Part shown: positions 1 through 9,608 of the stretch, piece by piece
How positions within the stretch are numbered: the stretch's first letter is position 1
Layout of the letters: every line of letters starts with the position of its first letter
Assembly (NCBI RefSeq): GCF_007097155.1
Contig: NZ_VJWA01000001.1
Span: 1,087,501 to 1,151,500 of the forward strand
Direction of reading: 5' to 3'
Length of the DNA: 64,000 bases
Source of the DNA: Glacieibacterium frigidum
Lineage (GTDB): Bacteria > Pseudomonadota > Alphaproteobacteria > Sphingomonadales > Sphingomonadaceae
Made by a program: the position numbers and the translations under genes
Notes under the pieces: model-generated
What the model was told of the DNA's origin: nothing
Seen by the model: the letters and a program-made list of their open reading frames with translations, nothing else
Database searches by the model: none

Positions 1-112
1 CAAGGCGACTAACCCGCCCGTTAACGACTTAGCAATATTCGTGCCAAAAGCATTACCTAGGTTAATTTAGGGGCCGGAACGGTTTCTTGTAAAGATTTCC
101 GACACTATTTCG
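1..112. other. AT-richer intergenic stretch at window edge
   Basis: These bases lie downstream of miaA (minus strand) and before the window edge. They are clearly AT-richer than the flanking genes. I see no convincing ORF, RNA gene or terminator hairpin. The stretch may hold the promoter of a gene beyond the window. Confidence 0.5.
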
Positions 113-1051
113 TTAACCGATATGAACGGTACGGATTGTCGCACGCGCTGCGTCGGCGCTGTCGACACGCCACCATCCGGGGGTCTGGTTGCGAAACCAG
201 GTCTGCTGGCGCTTGGCGTAGCGCCGCGTCGCGTGACGCGCGTCGTCGGCGGCGTCGGCCAGGCTCAGCGTGCCCGCGAGATGCGCCAGCAGCGGGGGCA
301 CGCCGATAGCGGTCATCACGGGCAGGCCGGGATCGAGCCGCCGCGCCGCCAGCGTGCGCACCTCCTCAAGACCCCCCGCCGCGAGCATCGCATCGAAGCG
401 CGCGTCGCAGCGGGCGCGGAGCTCGTCGCGGGGCAGATCGACGATCATGCCGCAGATATCGGCAGTGGCGGCGAGGCCGTTCGTTGCGGTCGCCTGCCAG
501 GCCGCGAGCGACCGCCCGGTCCCACGCACCACCTCGAGCGCGCGCTGCACCCGCTGCCGGTCGGCAGGGTTGAGGCGCGCGGCCGCGGCGGGGTCCTCAT
601 CGGTCAGCGCAGCATGGGCAGCGACACCGTCGAGCGCGCGTACCGCCTCACGGACCTCCGCGTCGATCGGCGGTACCGCGGCGATGCCGTCGAGCAGGGT
701 GCGCAGGTACAGCCCGCTGCCGCCGACGAGGATCGGCAACCGGCCTACCGCGAGCGTATCGGCGACCGCAGCCCGTGCCAGCGCCGCCCATGACGCCGCC
801 GACCCCGCCTCGCTCCCGTCGAGCACGCCGTACAAAAGGTGCGGCACGCGCGCCATGTCGGCATCGCTCGGCCGCGCCGTCAGGATTCGCAGGTCGGCAT
901 AGACCTGGCTCGCGTCAGCGTTGATGATCGTCCCGTTAAGCGCTTCCGCGACCTCAAGCGCGAGCGCCGACTTGCCGCAGGCGGTCGGTCCCGCGATGAT
1001 GGCGACGCGCGGCCGGTCCGCCGCGGGAGGTTCGATGCTCGTCACGCTCAT
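113..1051 (-). CDS. miaA: tRNA dimethylallyltransferase MiaA
   Basis: MiaA transfers a dimethylallyl group from DMAPP to the N6 of A37 in tRNAs that read codons starting with U. The protein is 312 aa with the start chosen here. The P-loop GPTACGKSA lies about 20 residues in, followed by the conserved INADASQVYADL and LVGGSGLYLRTLLDG segments, and RRYAKRQQTWFRNQ near the C-terminus; all are family hallmarks. The frame is open further upstream, but the ATG at 1051 puts the P-loop at the usual distance from the N-terminus. This start lies inside the opposite-strand serB gene, so the two 5' ends overlap by 17 bp and the miaA promoter must sit within serB. No clear Shine-Dalgarno precedes it, so the exact start is uncertain. 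Confidence 0.93.
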   Translation of the reverse strand: MSVTSIEPPAADRPRVAIIAGPTACGKSALALEVAEALNGTIINADASQVYADLRILTARPSDADMARVPHLLYGVLDGSEAGSAASWAALARAAVADTLAVGRLPILVGGSGLYLRTLLDGIAAVPPIDAEVREAVRALDGVAAHAALTDEDPAAAARLNPADRQRVQRALEVVRGTGRSLAAWQATATNGLAATADICGMIVDLPRDELRARCDARFDAMLAAGGLEEVRTLAARRLDPGLPVMTAIGVPPLLAHLAGTLSLADAADDARHATRRYAKRQQTWFRNQTPGWWRVDSADAARATIRTVHIG

Positions 1052-1907
1052 TGCCGCGCGCTTGTCGCCGGGGGATGTCACCGCTGCAAGCGACGCGTTG
1101 CGGGGCCTGGGCGCAGTGCCCGCCGCCGTGACATGGCTCGACCCAAGCGAGGCGGTCGACATCCCGGTGCGCGGCGGCGCTCAGCCGGCGTTGCGTGCCG
1201 CGGTCGAGGCGGCGGTGCCGCACGCCGATGTCGTGGTGCAGCCGATGGGCGCTGAGCGGCGCAAGCGGCTGCTGATCGCCGACATGGATTCGACGATGAT
1301 CGGGTGCGAGTGCATCGACGAACTCGCCGACTATGCCGGGCTGAAGTTGGAGGTCGCGGCGGTCACCGAGGCGGCGATGCGCGGCGACCTCGACTTCGCC
1401 GGTGCGCTCAGGGCGCGGGTGGCGCTGCTGAAGGGGCTCGACGAAAGCGTCATCGCGCGCTGCCTCGCGGAGCGGGTCCGCGAAACGCCGGGCGGTTCGA
1501 CGCTGCTCGCGACGATGCGCAAGGCGGGCGCCCGCGCGATTCTTGTATCGGGCGGCTTCTCCGCCTTCGCCGAGCCCGTCGGCCGCGCGCTGAGCTTCGA
1601 CCGCATCGTCGCCAACCGGCTGGGGATCACGAACGGCAGGCTCGACGGGACAGTGGGCGAGCCGATCGTCGATGCCGCGACCAAGCGTACCGAACTGCTG
1701 GGGGCCGGGGTGCCGCTGGAGGAGACGCTGGCGGTCGGCGACGGCGCCAACGACATCCCGATGCTCGAGGCGGCGGGACTGGGCATCGCCTTCCACGCCA
1801 AGCCGCGCGCCGCCGCCGCCGCCGACGCCCATATCCGCCACGGCGACCTGAGTGCGCTGCTATGGGCGCAGGGCTATGCGCGGCGCGACTGGGAGATGCG
1901 GACGTGA
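1035..1907 (+). CDS. serB: Phosphoserine phosphatase SerB
   Basis: SerB removes phosphate from L-3-phosphoserine in the last step of serine synthesis. The 290-aa protein is a HAD-family phosphatase. The nucleophile motif [10 protein letters not shown] (DxDxT) is followed by motif II LVSGGF and motif [16 protein letters not shown]. The N-terminal roughly 75 residues form the variable ACT-like region typical of SerB. The ATG at 1035 is preceded by GGGAGG five bases upstream, which fixes the start although the frame is open to 921. The stop overlaps the ruvB start by 4 bp (GTGA), suggesting coupled translation. The first bases overlap divergent miaA. Confidence 0.95.
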   Translation: MLVTLIAARLSPGDVTAASDALRGLGAVPAAVTWLDPSEAVDIPVRGGAQPALRAAVEAAVPHADVVVQPMGAERRKRLLIADMDSTMIGCECIDELADYAGLKLEVAAVTEAAMRGDLDFAGALRARVALLKGLDESVIARCLAERVRETPGGSTLLATMRKAGARAILVSGGFSAFAEPVGRALSFDRIVANRLGITNGRLDGTVGEPIVDAATKRTELLGAGVPLEETLAVGDGANDIPMLEAAGLGIAFHAKPRAAAAADAHIRHGDLSALLWAQGYARRDWEMRT

Positions 1908-2932
1908 CCGACGACCGGCTCGCCACGCCGCTGCGCCGTGCGGAGGACATCGACGCCGCACTGCGCCCCAAGTCGCTTGACGAGTTCGTCGGCCAGGCGC
2001 AGCTGCGCGCCAATCTGCGGGTCTTCGTGCAGGCCGCGAAGTCGCGCGGCGAGGCACTCGATCACGTCCTGCTGCACGGGCCGCCGGGGCTAGGCAAGAC
2101 GACGCTGGCGCAGATCGTCGCGCGCGAACTCGGCGTGGGGTTCCGCGCGACCAGCGGCCCGGTGATCGCCCGCGCCGGCGACCTTGCGGCGCTGCTGACC
2201 AACCTCGAACCGCACGACGTGCTGTTCATCGACGAGATCCACCGCCTCGCGCCCGCGGTCGAAGAGATCCTGTATCCGGCGATGGAGGACCGCGCCCTCG
2301 ACCTGATGATCGGCGAGGGGCCGTCGGCGCGATCGGTCCGCATCGACCTGCCGCCCTTCACGCTGATCGGCGCGACGACGCGGTCGGGGCTGGTGACGAC
2401 GCCCTTGCGCGACCGCTTCGGCATCCCGCTGCGCCTGCAATTCTATACCGTCGACGAGCTGGAGCAGGTGGTGCGGCGTGCGGGCGTGCTGCTCGGCCTC
2501 GACCTCGGCGACGACGGGGCACGCGAGATCGCGGGGCGCGCGCGGGGTACGCCGCGCATCGCCGGGCGGCTGCTGCGCCGGGTGCGTGACTTCGCGGGCG
2601 TCGCGGGCAACGGGCATGTCGACGCGAAGATCGCCGACGCCGCGCTCAACCGGCTGGAGGTCGACACGCTGGGCCTCGACGCGATGGACCGGCGCTACCT
2701 GATGATGATCGCCGACATCTACCGTGGCGGCCCGGTTGGTGTGGAGACACTCGCCGCAGGGCTCAGCGAGGCGCGCGACACGATCGAGGAGGTCGTCGAG
2801 CCATACCTGATCCAGGCTGGCCTCGTCGCCCGCACCGCGCGTGGCCGAATGCTCAACCCGGCGGCGTGGAAGCATCTCGGCGTCGTCCCGCCCGCCACAG
2901 CGCTCCAGCTGCCGCTGCTCGACGAGCTTTAG
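1904..2932 (+). CDS. ruvB: Holliday junction branch migration helicase RuvB
   Basis: RuvB is the AAA+ motor that drives branch migration of Holliday junctions with RuvA. The 342-aa protein shows the conserved N-terminus [11 protein letters not shown], Walker [13 protein letters not shown], Walker [10 protein letters not shown], sensor 1 [18 protein letters not shown] and a C-terminal winged-helix region with [15 protein letters not shown]. The start is a GTG inside the serB stop (GTGA overlap). ruvA and ruvC are not in the window. The 3' end overlaps the stop of the convergent esterase gene by 4 bp. Confidence 0.96.
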   Translation: MTDDRLATPLRRAEDIDAALRPKSLDEFVGQAQLRANLRVFVQAAKSRGEALDHVLLHGPPGLGKTTLAQIVARELGVGFRATSGPVIARAGDLAALLTNLEPHDVLFIDEIHRLAPAVEEILYPAMEDRALDLMIGEGPSARSVRIDLPPFTLIGATTRSGLVTTPLRDRFGIPLRLQFYTVDELEQVVRRAGVLLGLDLGDDGAREIAGRARGTPRIAGRLLRRVRDFAGVAGNGHVDAKIADAALNRLEVDTLGLDAMDRRYLMMIADIYRGGPVGVETLAAGLSEARDTIEEVVEPYLIQAGLVARTARGRMLNPAAWKHLGVVPPATALQLPLLDEL

Positions 2933-4017
2933 CGGAGCAGACCCGCGGCGCGCAGCGCATCCTCTATGACACCGCTGACGGCCGCCGGCTTGGCGATAAC
3001 GCGGGCACGGGTGCGCGGCGGCGGGGGTGTCTCGCTGCGGGCACGCGGCGGGGGCGCGTCGGCAGCCCGCGCGGCAGCGACGTTCAGTCCCCAGAAGCGC
3101 GCGATGTGGCGCGTCGACGAGATGCCGATGTCGAGCATATACGGTCCCGCGACGCCGTCGCCGCCGCCGATCGGCGTGCCGTGGCCCATGCCGGTCAGGG
3201 TGATTGCCTCGATGACTTCGCGGCCCTTGGCGTCGCGCCAGACACGGCGCTGGTGCTGGTTCAGCCGCTCGGTCCGCGTCGGTGCGGCGGCGACGCCGTG
3301 CACGCCGCGCCACTGCTCGACGATGGCTTCGGCATTGGCGGCGGCGACGGTCCGGTCGGCATCGCCCTGCCACAGCGACAGCGTCGGCCAGGTGCCGCCG
3401 TGCGTCGAGGCACTGCGCAGCCGCGCCTGCAACGTCGCGGTGTCGGGCAGGCCCTGACCGCGCATCCGCTCGAAGGCTTCGGGAACGCTGGCGGTCATGC
3501 CCGACGCCAGCCCGGCGATGATCGCGCCGCCGGCGAAGACATGGGGCGCAGCGGCGAGCAGCACCGCCGTCATCGCGCCGCCCGCCGACAGGCCGGTGAC
3601 ATAGATGCGCGCCGGGTCGATGCCCTGCGTCGCGACGACATGCGCGACCATCGCCAGGATCGACGCGACCTCGCCACCGTCGCGCGCCACGTCGGCGGGG
3701 ACGAACCAGTTGAAGCAGGTGTTCGGGTTGTTGGCGCGCGTCTGCTCGGGGAACAGCAGCGCGAAGCCGCCCTCGTCGGCCAGCCGCGACCAGCCTGAGC
3801 CGGCGTCGTAGCCCGCCGCGGTCTGGGTGCAGCCGTGGAGCACGACGACCAGCGGCCGACCGCGCGGGAGGTCATCGGGCACAAAGGTGTAGGCCGACAG
3901 CGCGCCGGGATTGGGCCCGAAGCCGGTCAGCGGCGTCAGGCGGCTTTCGCTCGCCGCACCCTGCGGCATCGCGCGCATGGCCGCGAGCTTGCGAACGGTT
4001 TCAGAAAGACCCGGCAT
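2929..4017 (-). CDS. PHB depolymerase-family esterase
   Basis: This is a 362-aa alpha/beta-hydrolase of the esterase PHB-depolymerase family. Visible signs are the oxyanion segment [14 protein letters not shown], the lipase box GLSAGGAM with the nucleophile Ser, a FNWF segment after the Asn-rich loop, and the later [10 protein letters not shown] and GMGHGTPI segments carrying the likely catalytic Asp and His. A longer frame begins at 4047, but the ATG at 4017 has GAGGG six bases upstream and gives the usual family N-terminus ([14 protein letters not shown]). No signal peptide is visible, so it may act in the cytoplasm or be a general esterase rather than an extracellular PHB depolymerase. The C-terminus is a Pro/Arg-rich tail. 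Its substrate cannot be read from the sequence. Confidence 0.82.
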   Translation of the reverse strand: MPGLSETVRKLAAMRAMPQGAASESRLTPLTGFGPNPGALSAYTFVPDDLPRGRPLVVVLHGCTQTAAGYDAGSGWSRLADEGGFALLFPEQTRANNPNTCFNWFVPADVARDGGEVASILAMVAHVVATQGIDPARIYVTGLSAGGAMTAVLLAAAPHVFAGGAIIAGLASGMTASVPEAFERMRGQGLPDTATLQARLRSASTHGGTWPTLSLWQGDADRTVAAANAEAIVEQWRGVHGVAAAPTRTERLNQHQRRVWRDAKGREVIEAITLTGMGHGTPIGGGDGVAGPYMLDIGISSTRHIARFWGLNVAAARAADAPPPRARSETPPPPRTRARVIAKPAAVSGVIEDALRAAGLLR

Positions 4018-4132
4018 CGATACCCTCGTCGCCGCAAAAGCCGGCATGACGTCAACAACCGATCAGTTACGATGGTTGCTGCACTGCACAATAAATGCAT
4101 CGCCGAGCTTGATTTGCAAGCCCGGCAGGGGA

Positions 4133-4219
4133 TGGTGCGGCCAAGAAGACTCGAACTTCCACGGCCTTTCGGCCACAACGACCTCAACGTTGCGCGTCTA
4201 CCAGTTCCGCCATGGCCGC
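4133..4219 (-). tRNA. tRNA-Leu (anticodon GAG)
   Basis: This 87-nt class II tRNA on the minus strand has a 7-bp acceptor stem (GCGGCCA with TGGCCGC), discriminator A and an encoded CCA. The anticodon stem CAACG/CGTTG encloses the loop TTGAGGT, giving anticodon GAG. A long variable arm (GTGGCCGAAAGGCC) and the T arm GTTCGAGTC are present. The long variable arm and anticodon identify tRNA-Leu for CUC/CUU codons. Confidence 0.95.
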
Positions 4220-4297
4220 ACGACCATCATGTCCAGGGGCTGCGCCCCCGTCCGGTAGAGGCGGGCGATTAGCAGCACCCGCCGGGGTGTGCAACGC

Positions 4298-5830
4298 CTA
4301 GATGAAGCGCGCCATGTTGACCGGGTCGCCGGCCGTGACCGCGACACGCCGCCCGACGACGGGCGCGTCGATCAGCGCGTCGAGGCCGTCGTGCATCTGC
4401 GCCAGGGCGCGGCGGCCCGGCCGTCCATCGACAGCGTCGAGGCGGACGAACAGGATCGCGAACGCCGGGCGGCCCTTGTCGTGGACGACGGTGAAGGTCT
4501 CGACCGCGCCTTCCCCGTCGGGAGTTTCGGTAAAGGCGGGGGCGGGGAGGGCGTCGATCTCGGCCTGGTAAGCGGCAGGATCGGCGCGCTGCCAGCAGGG
4601 CGCGGGCGTGGTCGAGTAGACGCCGAAGCTGTGCTTGGTCAGGTAGCCGCCATTGGCGAACACCAGGCCCGTGGTGCCCGGCTGCGCGCGGCAGCGCGCG
4701 ACCATCTCGGCGATGCCGTGCATCGAGTAATTATTCCCCGGCCCGCCGAAATAGGGCAGGCCGCCGGTCAGCGTCAGGCCGCGCGGGTCGTCGTGCGCCA
4801 GCCCGATCATGTCGGCGGCGATCTCCACCGCGCTGGGGAAGCAACTGTAGAGCTCGATATGGTCGAGGTCGGCCGCCGTGATCCCTGCCTCGGCGAGAGC
4901 GTGGCTCGCGCCGATGCGGACCGCGGGCGACGAGTGATAGTCGACGCGGTTCGACATCAGGATATGCTCGTGCGTGTCGGCGCTGCCGTGCAGATAGACG
5001 CGCTTGCCCTCGGGCACCCCCGCGGCGTCGGCGGCGCCGGTCGACATCAGCAGCACGGCCGCCGCCTGATCGACGAACATGTTGGCGTTCAGATACTTGG
5101 TGTACGGATAGCCGATGTAGCGGTTGTCACCGTCGGGCGTGATCAGCTCGTCCGCCGACCGCTCGATCGGCAGCGCGGCGAAGGGGTTGGCGGCGGCGAC
5201 GCGCGTGAAGCGGCTCATCAGCTCGCCGATGCGGTGGCGATGCGCGACGGGCTCGTCGCCGTAGTGCGCGGCGAGCGCATTTTCGAACAGCGGATAGACA
5301 TGGACCGGCATCGCGACGCCGTGCGCCATCTCGTGGCGGGAGATCATCTGGACCTCCTTGCCCAGCGTCTCGGGCGTGCCGCCGGGATCGTCCGACCAGT
5401 CGAGCACCACCCCCGCCTTCTGCGCGCGCGCCTGGCTGCGCAGCGCCTCGCACCCCGCGATCAGCGCGACATCGGCCGCGCCGCTACGGATACGTTCCGC
5501 GAACATGTTGACGAACATCTGCGGCGTGTTGCCCCCGACCGGGCCGTAGATCTGCGTGGCGGGGTTCTGGTCGAGCCGGTTGGCGAGCGACTTCGGCAGG
5601 TTGGTGTAGCTGCCGAACGGCGCGCGGAAGGCGGGCGACGAATCGGCGAACAGGCGCACGACCGCGAGCGTGTCGATCGCGATCCCGGCGCCTCCGCTGT
5701 CAGCCAGAGCATCCGCGCCGACGCGCGCCAGCAGGTCGAGCGGTGACAGCGCCTTCGCCGGATCATCCTCGTGCCCGGTGAACTGCGCGACGCCGACGAG
5801 GACGGGGGTGCGGGCGTCGGGCTTGGTCAT
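4298..5830 (-). CDS. Thiolase-like acetyl-CoA acetyltransferase family protein
   Basis: This 510-aa protein resembles the thiolase superfamily. The N-terminus TPVLVGVAQFTGHEDDP, the active-site-like block AADVALIAGCEALRSQ and the C-terminal half with DLDHIELYSCFPSAVEIAADM and GGLPYFGGPGNNYSMHGIAEM are typical of the acyl-CoA acetyltransferase subgroup that often lacks some canonical thiolase residues. A GGNT segment (PVGGNTPQMFVNM) precedes it. It probably acts on acyl-CoA thioesters in fatty-acid or sterol side-chain breakdown. It lies downstream of, and on the same strand as, the acyl-CoA dehydrogenase but 300 bp away, so it has its own likely promoter. The exact reaction is inferred. Confidence 0.8.
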   Translation of the reverse strand: MTKPDARTPVLVGVAQFTGHEDDPAKALSPLDLLARVGADALADSGGAGIAIDTLAVVRLFADSSPAFRAPFGSYTNLPKSLANRLDQNPATQIYGPVGGNTPQMFVNMFAERIRSGAADVALIAGCEALRSQARAQKAGVVLDWSDDPGGTPETLGKEVQMISRHEMAHGVAMPVHVYPLFENALAAHYGDEPVAHRHRIGELMSRFTRVAAANPFAALPIERSADELITPDGDNRYIGYPYTKYLNANMFVDQAAAVLLMSTGAADAAGVPEGKRVYLHGSADTHEHILMSNRVDYHSSPAVRIGASHALAEAGITAADLDHIELYSCFPSAVEIAADMIGLAHDDPRGLTLTGGLPYFGGPGNNYSMHGIAEMVARCRAQPGTTGLVFANGGYLTKHSFGVYSTTPAPCWQRADPAAYQAEIDALPAPAFTETPDGEGAVETFTVVHDKGRPAFAILFVRLDAVDGRPGRRALAQMHDGLDALIDAPVVGRRVAVTAGDPVNMARFI

Positions 5831-6130
5831 TCAGGCAAGTCCTCGTGGGGCGTGGCGAAGATGAATAACTTTACGAACTTTACGGTGGGAAGGGCATTCG
5901 GCTTTTTGCTGACGTCTTCCAAAGCGGCGCTTCACCAAAGTCGGTATTAACCGATACGGTTCGTAATGTCAAGTCCGGGTGTGTGAGGAAGGCGTCGCGG
6001 CAAAGCCGCGCCGTCGGACGGCACGGTGCGTGAAGGTCGCACCGGCCGCCGGCCGGCCTGGCGCGAGCCCGCGCACTGCTCGGCAAACGCGAAGGCGCGT
6101 TTACCTCGCTGTGCGCGGCCGCGCTGGCGG
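5831..6130. other. 300-bp intergenic region with small inverted repeats
   Basis: This region lies between the acyl-CoA dehydrogenase stop and the thiolase start, both on the minus strand. It contains the inverted repeat AACCG-ATA-CGGTT at 5949-5961, a tandem ACTTTACGA/ACTTTACGG pair near 5869-5885, and a small hairpin CGCGGC-AAA-GCCGCG at 5996-6010. The first could be an operator in the thiolase promoter and the hairpin part of a terminator. No ORF is convincing. Confidence 0.4.
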
Positions 6131-7351
6131 CTAGTTATACCTTCTCAGCTCGTCCTTCGCGATCGCCACCCGGTGGACCTCGTCCGGCCCGTCGGCGAGG
6201 CGCAACGTGCGCTGCCCGGCGTAACCCGACGCGAGCCCGTAATCCTGGCAGACGCCGCCGCCGCCGTGAGCCTGGATCGCCATGTCGTGGATCATGCAGC
6301 TCATGTTGGGCGCGACGACCTTGATCATCGCGATCTCGCGCTTCGCCGCCTTGTTGCCGACCGTGTCCATCAAATACGCGGCCTTCAGCGTCAGCAGGCG
6401 CGCTTGCTCGATGGCGATGCGCGCGTCGGCGATGCGTTCGTGCCAGACGCCCTGCTCGCTGATCGGCTTGCCAAAGGCGACCCGCGACTTCAGGCGCTTG
6501 CACATCTTCTCGAGCGCGCGCTCGGCCGCCCCGATGCTGCGCATGCAGTGGTGGATGCGGCCCGGCCCGAGGCGCCCCTGCGCGATCTCGAAGCCCGCGC
6601 CCTCGCGCAGCACGACGTTGGTGACGGGCACGCGGACGTTGTCGAGGATGACCTCGTAGTGGCCGTGCGGCGCGTCGTCATAGCCGAACACCTTGAGCGC
6701 GCGGACCTTGGTGATGCCGGGCGCGTCGAGCGGGACGAGGACCTGGCTCTGCTGCTCGTGGCGCGCGGCGCCGGGGTCGGTCTTGCCCATCACGATCGCG
6801 ATCTTGCAGCGCGGATCGCCGACGCCCGAGCTCCACCACTTGCGGCCGTTGATGACGTACTCGTCGCCCTCGCGGCGGATCGACGTCTCGATGTTGGTGG
6901 CGTCCGACGACGCGACGGCGGGCTCGGTCATCAGGAAGGCCGAGCGGATCTCGCCGGCCATCAGCGGCCGCAGCCACTGCGCCTTCTGCGCCTCGGTGCC
7001 ATAGGTGCGCAGCACCTCCATGTTGCCCGTGTCGGGGGCCGAGCAGTTGAAGACCTCGGACGACCAGCCGGCGCGGCCCATCTCCTCGGCCAGCGGCGCG
7101 TATTCGAGGTTGGTCAGGCCCGGGCCCTTCCACTCGTCGGTGTCGTGCGCGCTGATGTTGAGGAACAGGTTCCACAGGCCGGCCTCACGCGCGAGGGGCT
7201 TCAGCTCCTCGATGACGGGCAGGACCTTCCAGCGGTCGCCGCTGTTGACCTCGTCCTCGTAGCGCGCCTCGTTCGGGTAGATGTGCTGGCCCATGAAGGC
7301 GCGCAGGCGCTCGATCAGCGCGTTGGTCTTGTCCGAATAGTCGAAAATCAC
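6131..7351 (-). CDS. Acyl-CoA dehydrogenase family protein
   Basis: This is a FAD-dependent acyl-CoA dehydrogenase of 406 aa that introduces the alpha-beta double bond in acyl-CoA. Visible segments are the N-terminal helical domain, [15 protein letters not shown] (FAD/substrate-binding middle domain), the [17 protein letters not shown] beta domain, and a C-terminal domain with [29 protein letters not shown] and [15 protein letters not shown]. The family looks like the long/medium-chain ACAD11-like group. The start is GTG at 7351, preceded by GGAGGA at good spacing; the longer open frame upstream to 7759 is a shadow with no family similarity. It is followed by the thiolase-like gene on the same strand, consistent with a beta-oxidation role. 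Confidence 0.9.
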   Translation of the reverse strand: MIFDYSDKTNALIERLRAFMGQHIYPNEARYEDEVNSGDRWKVLPVIEELKPLAREAGLWNLFLNISAHDTDEWKGPGLTNLEYAPLAEEMGRAGWSSEVFNCSAPDTGNMEVLRTYGTEAQKAQWLRPLMAGEIRSAFLMTEPAVASSDATNIETSIRREGDEYVINGRKWWSSGVGDPRCKIAIVMGKTDPGAARHEQQSQVLVPLDAPGITKVRALKVFGYDDAPHGHYEVILDNVRVPVTNVVLREGAGFEIAQGRLGPGRIHHCMRSIGAAERALEKMCKRLKSRVAFGKPISEQGVWHERIADARIAIEQARLLTLKAAYLMDTVGNKAAKREIAMIKVVAPNMSCMIHDMAIQAHGGGGVCQDYGLASGYAGQRTLRLADGPDEVHRVAIAKDELRRYN

Positions 7352-7404
7352 GGTCCGTCCTCCCCATAATGGAGCGCGGACCTTAGGCTTTTGCGGCGCG
7401 CTGG

Positions 7405-8070
7405 CTAGTCCGCGACGCGCACCACAGCGCGCTCGGTGCTCTCGCCGATGGCGCTGGTGTCGAACGGGGCGCGACCGCCGGGGGGCAGTGAGGTGCGGCC
7501 CGGATCGACCGTCCAGCGATAAATGATCTTGCTCGACGGGTCGACGAGCCGTCCTTCGAGTCGCGGGATCGGCTGGGGCGCGCGCGTCGGATTGATCACC
7601 GCGCCGCGCACGACGAACAGCGTACGGCCATCGGCGACGGGCTGGGGCTCGACCTCGAAGACGATGCCGAGCGGCGACTTCGGCTTGGCCGGGGGTGCAA
7701 CCACGCGCTCGAGCCACGGCACGCGGCTGAGGTCGAGCGGCGGCAAATCGGGCACCCACAGCAGCGCCGCGCCCGCGGTGAAGGCGGCCGAGAGGAGCAG
7801 GGCGACGACGGTCTTAAGGACGACGTGACGCTCGGGCGCGGGTTCGTCGTCGGGTTCCGGATCGGGCGACCAGGCGGCCTGTTCGGGAGTGAGGACCGGC
7901 TCCGCGGCGGGTTCGGGAACGGGCTCGGAAGGCGCCGCGGCGACGGGGTCGGGGCCCATCTCGTACCAGCGATGCTTGCACGCCGCGCACCGCATGGCGC
8001 GCCCTTCGACCGGGATCGCATCGTCGGCGAGCCGGTACCGCGCGCCGCATTCGGGACAGGAAACGATCAT
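7405..8070 (-). CDS. Zinc-ribbon (MJ0042-type) DUF3426 membrane protein
   Basis: This is a 221-aa protein. Residues 1-40 form an MJ0042-type zinc ribbon with two CxxC pairs ([10 protein letters not shown] and CAACKHRW). An acidic Pro-rich linker follows, then one transmembrane segment (about residues 85-108, [24 protein letters not shown]), then a C-terminal domain with [18 protein letters not shown] and [14 protein letters not shown], matching the DUF3426 pattern. The zinc ribbon should face the cytoplasm and the C-terminal domain the periplasm. The function is unknown; in alphaproteobacteria such proteins sit near cell-division or secretion genes. It is divergent from serS, with a palindromic repeat between. 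Confidence 0.82.
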   Translation of the reverse strand: MIVSCPECGARYRLADDAIPVEGRAMRCAACKHRWYEMGPDPVAAAPSEPVPEPAAEPVLTPEQAAWSPDPEPDDEPAPERHVVLKTVVALLLSAAFTAGAALLWVPDLPPLDLSRVPWLERVVAPPAKPKSPLGIVFEVEPQPVADGRTLFVVRGAVINPTRAPQPIPRLEGRLVDPSSKIIYRWTVDPGRTSLPPGGRAPFDTSAIGESTERAVVRVAD

Positions 8071-8101
8071 GGTGCGGGAGGTTAGTGTGCAACTCCCGCT
8101 T

Positions 8102-8225
8102 CGTCATCCCCGCGAAGGCGGGGACCCATACTGCGCGATCTTACAGGTCAAGCGGCGCCCTCCAAACGGCCCGTGCACGCAGCGGAACCTGCGCAGTATG
8201 GGTCCCCGCCTGCGCGGGGATGACG
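8102..8225. repeat. REP-like palindromic element, copy 1
   Basis: This 124-bp element has 35-bp arms at 8102-8136 and 8191-8225 that are complementary at 34 of 35 positions. The outer arm starts CGTCATCCCCGCGAAGG and is shared with the elements at 13769, 19246 and 55421. It sits between the zinc-ribbon gene and serS and could form a long hairpin in transcripts reaching serS. Confidence 0.9.
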
Positions 8226-8273
8226 GCGGTACATCTTGCCTCGCCTCGCCTCGCCCGCTAGCCCGCGCGCACC

Positions 8274-9554
8274 ATGCACGACATCAAAACCATCCGCGCC
8301 GACGGCCCCGCTTTCGACGCCGCGCTCGCGCGGCGGGGGGTGGCACCGGTGTCGGCACGCGTGCTCGATCTCGACCAGCGCGTGCGCGGCCTGAAGACCG
8401 ATGCTGAGCGCGCCGTCGCCGCGCAGAACGATCTCGCGCGGCAGGTCGGGCGGGCAAAGGGGCAGGGCGACGAGGCGCTGGCGACGCGACTGCTCGCCGA
8501 GGTGGCGGCGCTCAAGGCCGAGGCCGGCAACGGCGGTGCGGCCATCGCGGCGATCGAGGCCGAACAGCGAGATGCGGTCGCCGTGCTGCCCAACCTTCCC
8601 GCGGCTGAAGTCCCCGAGGGTCTCGACGAAACCGGCAACGCCGTCGTCCACGAGTGCGGCACCAAGCCCGTCTTCGACTTCGCGCCCAAGGAGCATGACG
8701 CGCTCGCCGTCCACCTCGGCTATGACCCCGATCAGGCCGCCGCGATCGCCGGCGCGCGCTTCGCCGTCCTCAAGGGGCCGCTTGCCCGCCTGCATCGCGC
8801 GCTCGGGCAGTTCATGCTCGATGCCCAGGTCGCGAACGGCTTCACCGAGGTCGTGCCGCCGCTGCTGGTACTCGAAAAGTCGGTGTTCGGCGTCGGGCAG
8901 CTGCCGAAGTTCGAGGAAGACCTCTTTAAGACCACCGACGGGCGCTACCTGATTTCGACTTCGGAAGTGTCGCTGACCAACCTCGTGCGCGAGAAGATTC
9001 TCGACGCCGACGAGCTGCCGCTGCGCTTCACCGCGCTGACCCCGTGCTTCCGTTCGGAGGCCGGGTCGGCAGGGCGCGACACGCGCGGCCTGATCCGCCA
9101 GCACCAGTTCGAGAAGGTCGAGATGGTATCGATCGTCGCCGACCAGGCCGCGGCCACGCAAGAACACGAACGCATGGCGGCATGTGCCGAGGGTATCCTC
9201 GACGCGCTCGGCCTCGCCTATCGCCGGATGCTGCTGTGCGCCGGCGACATGGGGTTCGCGTCGCGCAAGACCTTTGATCTAGAAGTCTGGCTGCCGGGGC
9301 AGGGCCAGTATCGCGAAATTTCGAGCGTGTCCGACTGCGGCGACTTCCAGGCGCGGCGGATGGAGGCGCGGTGGAAAACGCGCGGCGCCAAGGGCACGAA
9401 TTTCGTCCACACGCTGAACGGCTCGGGACTGGCGGTCGGGCGGACGTTGGTTGCGGTGCTGGAGAATTACCAGCAGGCGGACGGGTCGGTGCGGGTGCCC
9501 GAGGCGCTGGTGCCGTGGATGGGTGGAGCTACCGTGTTGGAGCCGTCGAAGTAG
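8274..9554 (+). CDS. serS: Seryl-tRNA synthetase
   Basis: SerS attaches serine to tRNA-Ser (and tRNA-Sec). The 426-aa protein has the N-terminal antiparallel coiled-coil arm (about residues 30-100), followed by the class II catalytic core: motif 2 LTPCFRSEAGSAGRDTRGLIRQHQFEKVE, then EISSVSDCGDFQARRM, and motif 3 NGSGLAVGRTLVAVLENYQ. The length is normal for the family. The ATG at 8274 begins MHDIKTIRADG, a common SerS N-terminus. The 5' leader carries the palindromic repeat that ends 48 bp upstream. Confidence 0.97.
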   Translation: MHDIKTIRADGPAFDAALARRGVAPVSARVLDLDQRVRGLKTDAERAVAAQNDLARQVGRAKGQGDEALATRLLAEVAALKAEAGNGGAAIAAIEAEQRDAVAVLPNLPAAEVPEGLDETGNAVVHECGTKPVFDFAPKEHDALAVHLGYDPDQAAAIAGARFAVLKGPLARLHRALGQFMLDAQVANGFTEVVPPLLVLEKSVFGVGQLPKFEEDLFKTTDGRYLISTSEVSLTNLVREKILDADELPLRFTALTPCFRSEAGSAGRDTRGLIRQHQFEKVEMVSIVADQAAATQEHERMAACAEGILDALGLAYRRMLLCAGDMGFASRKTFDLEVWLPGQGQYREISSVSDCGDFQARRMEARWKTRGAKGTNFVHTLNGSGLAVGRTLVAVLENYQQADGSVRVPEALVPWMGGATVLEPSK

Positions 9555-9564
9555 AGCGCGGATA

Positions 9565-9586
9565 CCCCCTCCCCACGGGGAGGGGG
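9565..9586. terminator. Bidirectional hairpin between serS and the DUF1134 gene
   Basis: A 10-bp perfect stem (CCCCCTCCCC/GGGGAGGGGG) with a two-base loop lies between convergent genes. It is followed by ATTT rather than a long T-run, so it may act as a weak or factor-assisted terminator for both genes. Confidence 0.55.
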
Positions 9587-9608
9587 GATTTGCAGGCTCG
9601 CTCGACGT

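Noticed and set aside
7352-7759. N-terminal extension of the acyl-CoA dehydrogenase frame
   Set aside because: The extension overlaps the zinc-ribbon gene on the same strand in another frame and shows no family similarity; the GTG at 7351 has a good RBS.
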